Positions 5,741-7,733 of a stretch of DNA of 7,733 bases are shown here, in pieces. Positions within the stretch are counted from its first letter, which is position 1, and each line of letters begins with the position of its first letter. The notes beneath the pieces are model-generated. The model saw only the letters and a program-made list of their open reading frames with translations, did no database searches and was not told the DNA's origin. A program made the translations under genes and the position numbers. Source of the DNA: Parcubacteria group bacterium SW_6_46_9 (GTDB taxonomy: Bacteria; Patescibacteriota; Minisyncoccia; Phycocordibacterales; SW-6-46-9). The DNA lies in the NCBI GenBank assembly GCA_003022255.1, contig PXPA01000040.1, positions 1-7,733 on the forward strand. The letters are read 5' to 3'.

Positions 5741-6515
5741 TGAACCCTCAAAATGAAGAAAAGTTAGTTTTAGTTCATTCATTTCCCACAAATAGTATTT
5801 TACTAAGCGGTTTGGTGGATTATCTGGAGGATTATTTTAATCTTCACTTTATTGATCTTCCCGGTTTTACTGCTGAATCACCTTATGATGGAAATAAGAT
5901 AACACTATCACATTTTTCAGAATACGTTGAGGATGAAATAGATAAATTAGATTGGGATAACTACATTGTGGGTGGCATTTCGTTTGGTTTTTTAGTCATC
6001 AATCAAGCCGATATTAATGAGAATAAATGCCAAGCAATGATTGCGGTCGAACCGTATCTCAATAGTAAATACCTCCATTTAGGATTTATAAAAAAGTTTT
6101 TATATGGCCACTTAATTGATGAAATATTAAAAAAATAATCTATCAGACAAGGTCTGGCATAATGAATACGCCCAGAACATCTTAAAAGTGTTATCAGGCC
6201 AACCCCAAGATAAACTTGACATTGTTTTCGAAGAGATAAATAGCCGGGTATTTTTTAAAACAGCAAAGTTGTTGGCGAATTATGATAAAGACCCAGAATT
6301 CAAAAATATTCCGTACGTTTTAATGCTTAACCAACAAGACGAAACCGTCGAGGCAGGCAAAATTACAAATAAATTCAAGGAAGAAATTTCGAATTTATTA
6401 ATAATAAACACCGACATGGATCATTACCCAGGAAAATATATCAAAATCTTATTTCCGATCTCACCTGGGACCAGAGAAAATTGATAAACTGACGACCTGG
6501 ATTGATAACCAGTAA
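5740..6515 (+). pseudogene. Alpha/beta hydrolase fold protein, two +1 frameshifts in A-runs
   Basis: The ATG overlaps the cysS TAA (TAATG). The first frame gives LVLVHSFPTNS (oxyanion-type loop), FIDLPGF and the nucleophile elbow GGISFGF (Ser81), then stops at 6138 after a run of seven A (6129-6135). One base fewer there joins it to NNLSDKVWHNEYAQ and on to LMLNQQDETV (probable catalytic Asp) and DMDHYPGKY (probable catalytic His). A second extra A in AAAA (6443-6446) breaks the frame again; corrected, it ends LGPEKIDKLTTWIDNQ at 6515, 257 residues in all. So a full Ser-Asp-His set exists across three frames. Codon use is much more AT-rich than in cysS or dnaB, which suggests acquisition by transfer. 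Substrate unknown. It is either a decaying gene or one hit by homopolymer sequence errors. Confidence 0.75.
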
Positions 6516-6566
6516 ATAAATTATTTCAGTTCATGACTTACATGCCCGAACGCAGGTAGGAACAAC

Positions 6567-6597
6567 CTGTACACACGTTCTCCACTCATCTGTACAC
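6567..6597. repeat. Direct repeat CTGTACAC upstream of dnaB
   Basis: CTGTACAC occurs at 6567-6574 and 6590-6597, 23 bases apart, each with a TGTACA palindrome. CAGGT/ACCTG (6553-6557 and 6565-6569) overlaps the first copy as a small inverted repeat. The two sites are about two helical turns apart and 45-76 bases before the dnaB start, a layout that fits an operator; no binding protein is known from the sequence. Confidence 0.3.
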
Positions 6598-6609
6598 TAA
6601 TCTCAGTAC

Positions 6610-6639
6610 TTGTCAGCCGACCGATGTGGTACTTTGTAT
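6610..6639 (+). promoter_or_regulatory. Weak dnaB promoter candidate
   Basis: TTGTCA (6610-6615) is a good -35, but the hexamer 17-18 bases on (TTTGTA or TTGTAT, ending 6638-6639) is poor. If used, transcription would begin about at the dnaB ATG. No Shine-Dalgarno is visible before 6643. Confidence 0.25.
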
Positions 6640-6642
6640 GCA

Positions 6643-7733
6643 ATGCAACACGACCAAAACATTCGTGTTCCCCCGCACAGCACCGACGCCGAGCAGGCGC
6701 TTTTAGGCTCGGTGATGGTTCGAGAAAGTGCTTTGCATGATGTTATTGAAAAGATTCGACCGGAGATGTTTTATGACAGCAAGCACGGCCAGATTTATGA
6801 GGGCATGCTTGATCTGTTTTCTGATGGTACCCAGATTGACCTGCTTAGCCTGTCGGATAAACTCGAAGCCCGTGATGAGCTAACAGATATCGGCGACAGC
6901 GAGTATCTCACCGAGCTTGTTAATACCGTTCCGTCTGCGTCCAATATTGAGCATTACGCTGATATTGTCTTCAAAAAGTATATTCTCCGGCAGCTCATTC
7001 AGGCCGGTGATGAGATTAGCCAGCTGGGTTTTCAAGAAGACGGTGAGCTTGAAGATGTTCTCGATGAGGCTGAGAAAATGTTGTATGACGTCACCGATGA
7101 GGACTCCCGTAACAGCTTTGTTGCCCTTTCCGGTGAGCTTGAGGAGGCGTTCGAGCGACTTGAGCGTCTGAACCAGTCCGACAATGAACTGCGCGGTATT
7201 CCCACCGGCTTTCCCAAGCTTGATAATAAGCTCTCCGGGCTTCAGCCGAGTGACATGGTGGTTTTAGCCGCTCGCCCGTCAATGGGTAAGACGTCGCTGG
7301 CTTTGGATATCGCTCGCCAGACCTCAACTACACATGACGCTAGTGTCTGCCTGTTCTCCATGGAGATGAGCTCACAACAGCTGGTTGACCGCATGCTGGC
7401 CGCCGAAAGCCGTGTTGACGCCTGGAAAATGCGGACCGGGAAAATTCGGACTGATGATGACTTTCAGAATATTCGTGACGCACTCGGCGCTTTGTCACAA
7501 AGTAATATGTTTATTGATGATACGCCCGGCAACAACATTATCCGCATGCGGTCTGTCGCCCGCCGACTGAAACGCGAAGAGGATCTGGATCTCATTATCG
7601 TAGATTACCTGCAGCTGATGCAACCGACCGGGCGAGCCAAAAATTCCGATTCGATGGTCTTCCAGATTACGGAAATTTCTCGTGACTTAAAGATTCTTGC
7701 CAAAGAACTACAAGTGCCGGTGCTGGTGCTCTC
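6643..7733 (+). CDS. dnaB: Replicative DNA helicase DnaB (partial at right edge)
   Basis: Hexameric helicase that unwinds DNA at the replication fork. The frame starts MQHDQNIRVPPHSTDAEQAL and stays open to the window end (363 full codons). The N-terminal DnaB domain (about 10-115) contains the typical AEQALLGS and YLTELVNTVPSASNIEHYA. After a linker comes the RecA-like domain with GIPTGFPKLDNKLSGLQPSD, Walker A ARPSMGKTS (Lys216, Thr217), FSMEMS, and Walker B DLIIVDYLQLM (Asp321), followed by EISRDLKILAKEL. About the last 80-100 residues are cut off. No intein interrupts the motifs seen, although DnaB is a common intein host. It follows the hydrolase remnant by 127 bp and likely has its own promoter. 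The ATG at 6643 is the only sensible start. Confidence 0.96.
   Translation, partial: MQHDQNIRVPPHSTDAEQALLGSVMVRESALHDVIEKIRPEMFYDSKHGQIYEGMLDLFSDGTQIDLLSLSDKLEARDELTDIGDSEYLTELVNTVPSASNIEHYADIVFKKYILRQLIQAGDEISQLGFQEDGELEDVLDEAEKMLYDVTDEDSRNSFVALSGELEEAFERLERLNQSDNELRGIPTGFPKLDNKLSGLQPSDMVVLAARPSMGKTSLALDIARQTSTTHDASVCLFSMEMSSQQLVDRMLAAESRVDAWKMRTGKIRTDDDFQNIRDALGALSQSNMFIDDTPGNNIIRMRSVARRLKREEDLDLIIVDYLQLMQPTGRAKNSDSMVFQITEISRDLKILAKELQVPVLVL

Noticed and set aside
6129..6138. Programmed -1 frameshift at A AAA AAA in the hydrolase
   Set aside because: A -1 shift leads to a third frame; the downstream coding frame needs +1, and a second unrelated break follows at 6443-6446.
1..7733. Reassigned UGA codon (as in SR1/Gracilibacteria)
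   Set aside because: No in-frame TGA occurs in any intact gene and glycine is coded by GGN throughout; the TGA in cysS is reached only after the frame break.
1..7733. CRISPR array, insertion sequence or prophage
   Set aside because: No regular repeats with spacers, no transposase frame, no terminal inverted repeats with target duplications, and no phage structural genes are visible.

Overview
The window looks like ordinary chromosome from an uncultured, compact bacterial genome, most likely a member of the Patescibacteria/CPR (inference). The reasons are the form of the Xer recombinase, a CysRS carrying the HIPVHHTNEIAQ block, a short one-membrane-span protein with a reduced Ada-like metal-binding motif, tight spacing, and starts without Shine-Dalgarno sequences. 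All sense genes end in TAA or TAG, and nothing suggests a reassigned UGA.

Layout. 1-497 (+): C-terminal part of a Xer-type tyrosine recombinase, running off the left edge. 515-1045 (-): a type IV prepilin / GspG-like pseudopilin. 1046-1482: no protein gene, but a dense series of hairpins and a three-way junction (1223-1479) that I read as an unrecognised structured RNA. 1483-1623 (-): a 46-residue hydrophobic small protein behind a perfect TTGACA/TATAAT promoter. 1662-2039 (-): the membrane-anchored Ada-like protein. 2062-2346 (+): ribosomal protein L27 (rpmA), divergent from it across 22 bp that contain a dif-like core, followed by a bidirectional terminator. 2494-2882 (-): a broken ribosomal protein L9 gene (rplI), 6 bp downstream of 2889-4169 (-), an intact S41/CtpA protease. 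4339-5740 (+): cysS with one frame break. 5740-6515 (+): an AT-rich alpha/beta hydrolase gene overlapping the cysS stop, with two +1 breaks in A-runs. 6643 to the right edge (+): dnaB.

Two themes stand out. First, four frame breaks lie in three neighbouring genes (rplI, cysS, hydrolase). CysRS is essential and its motifs are otherwise perfect, so a sequence error is likely there. The L9 lesion also removes about 19 residues of a conserved domain and cannot be a one-base miscall. Second, several genes have a -10-like hexamer 4-10 bases before the start codon and no Shine-Dalgarno, which suggests leaderless mRNAs. The one perfect AAGGAGGT in the intergenic regions lies inside a hairpin of the noncoding structured region.

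The genes are housekeeping functions (replication, translation, protein quality control, chromosome dimer resolution, pilus or secretion). No defence system, CRISPR array, insertion sequence or tRNA is visible. The most novel element is the structured RNA candidate.
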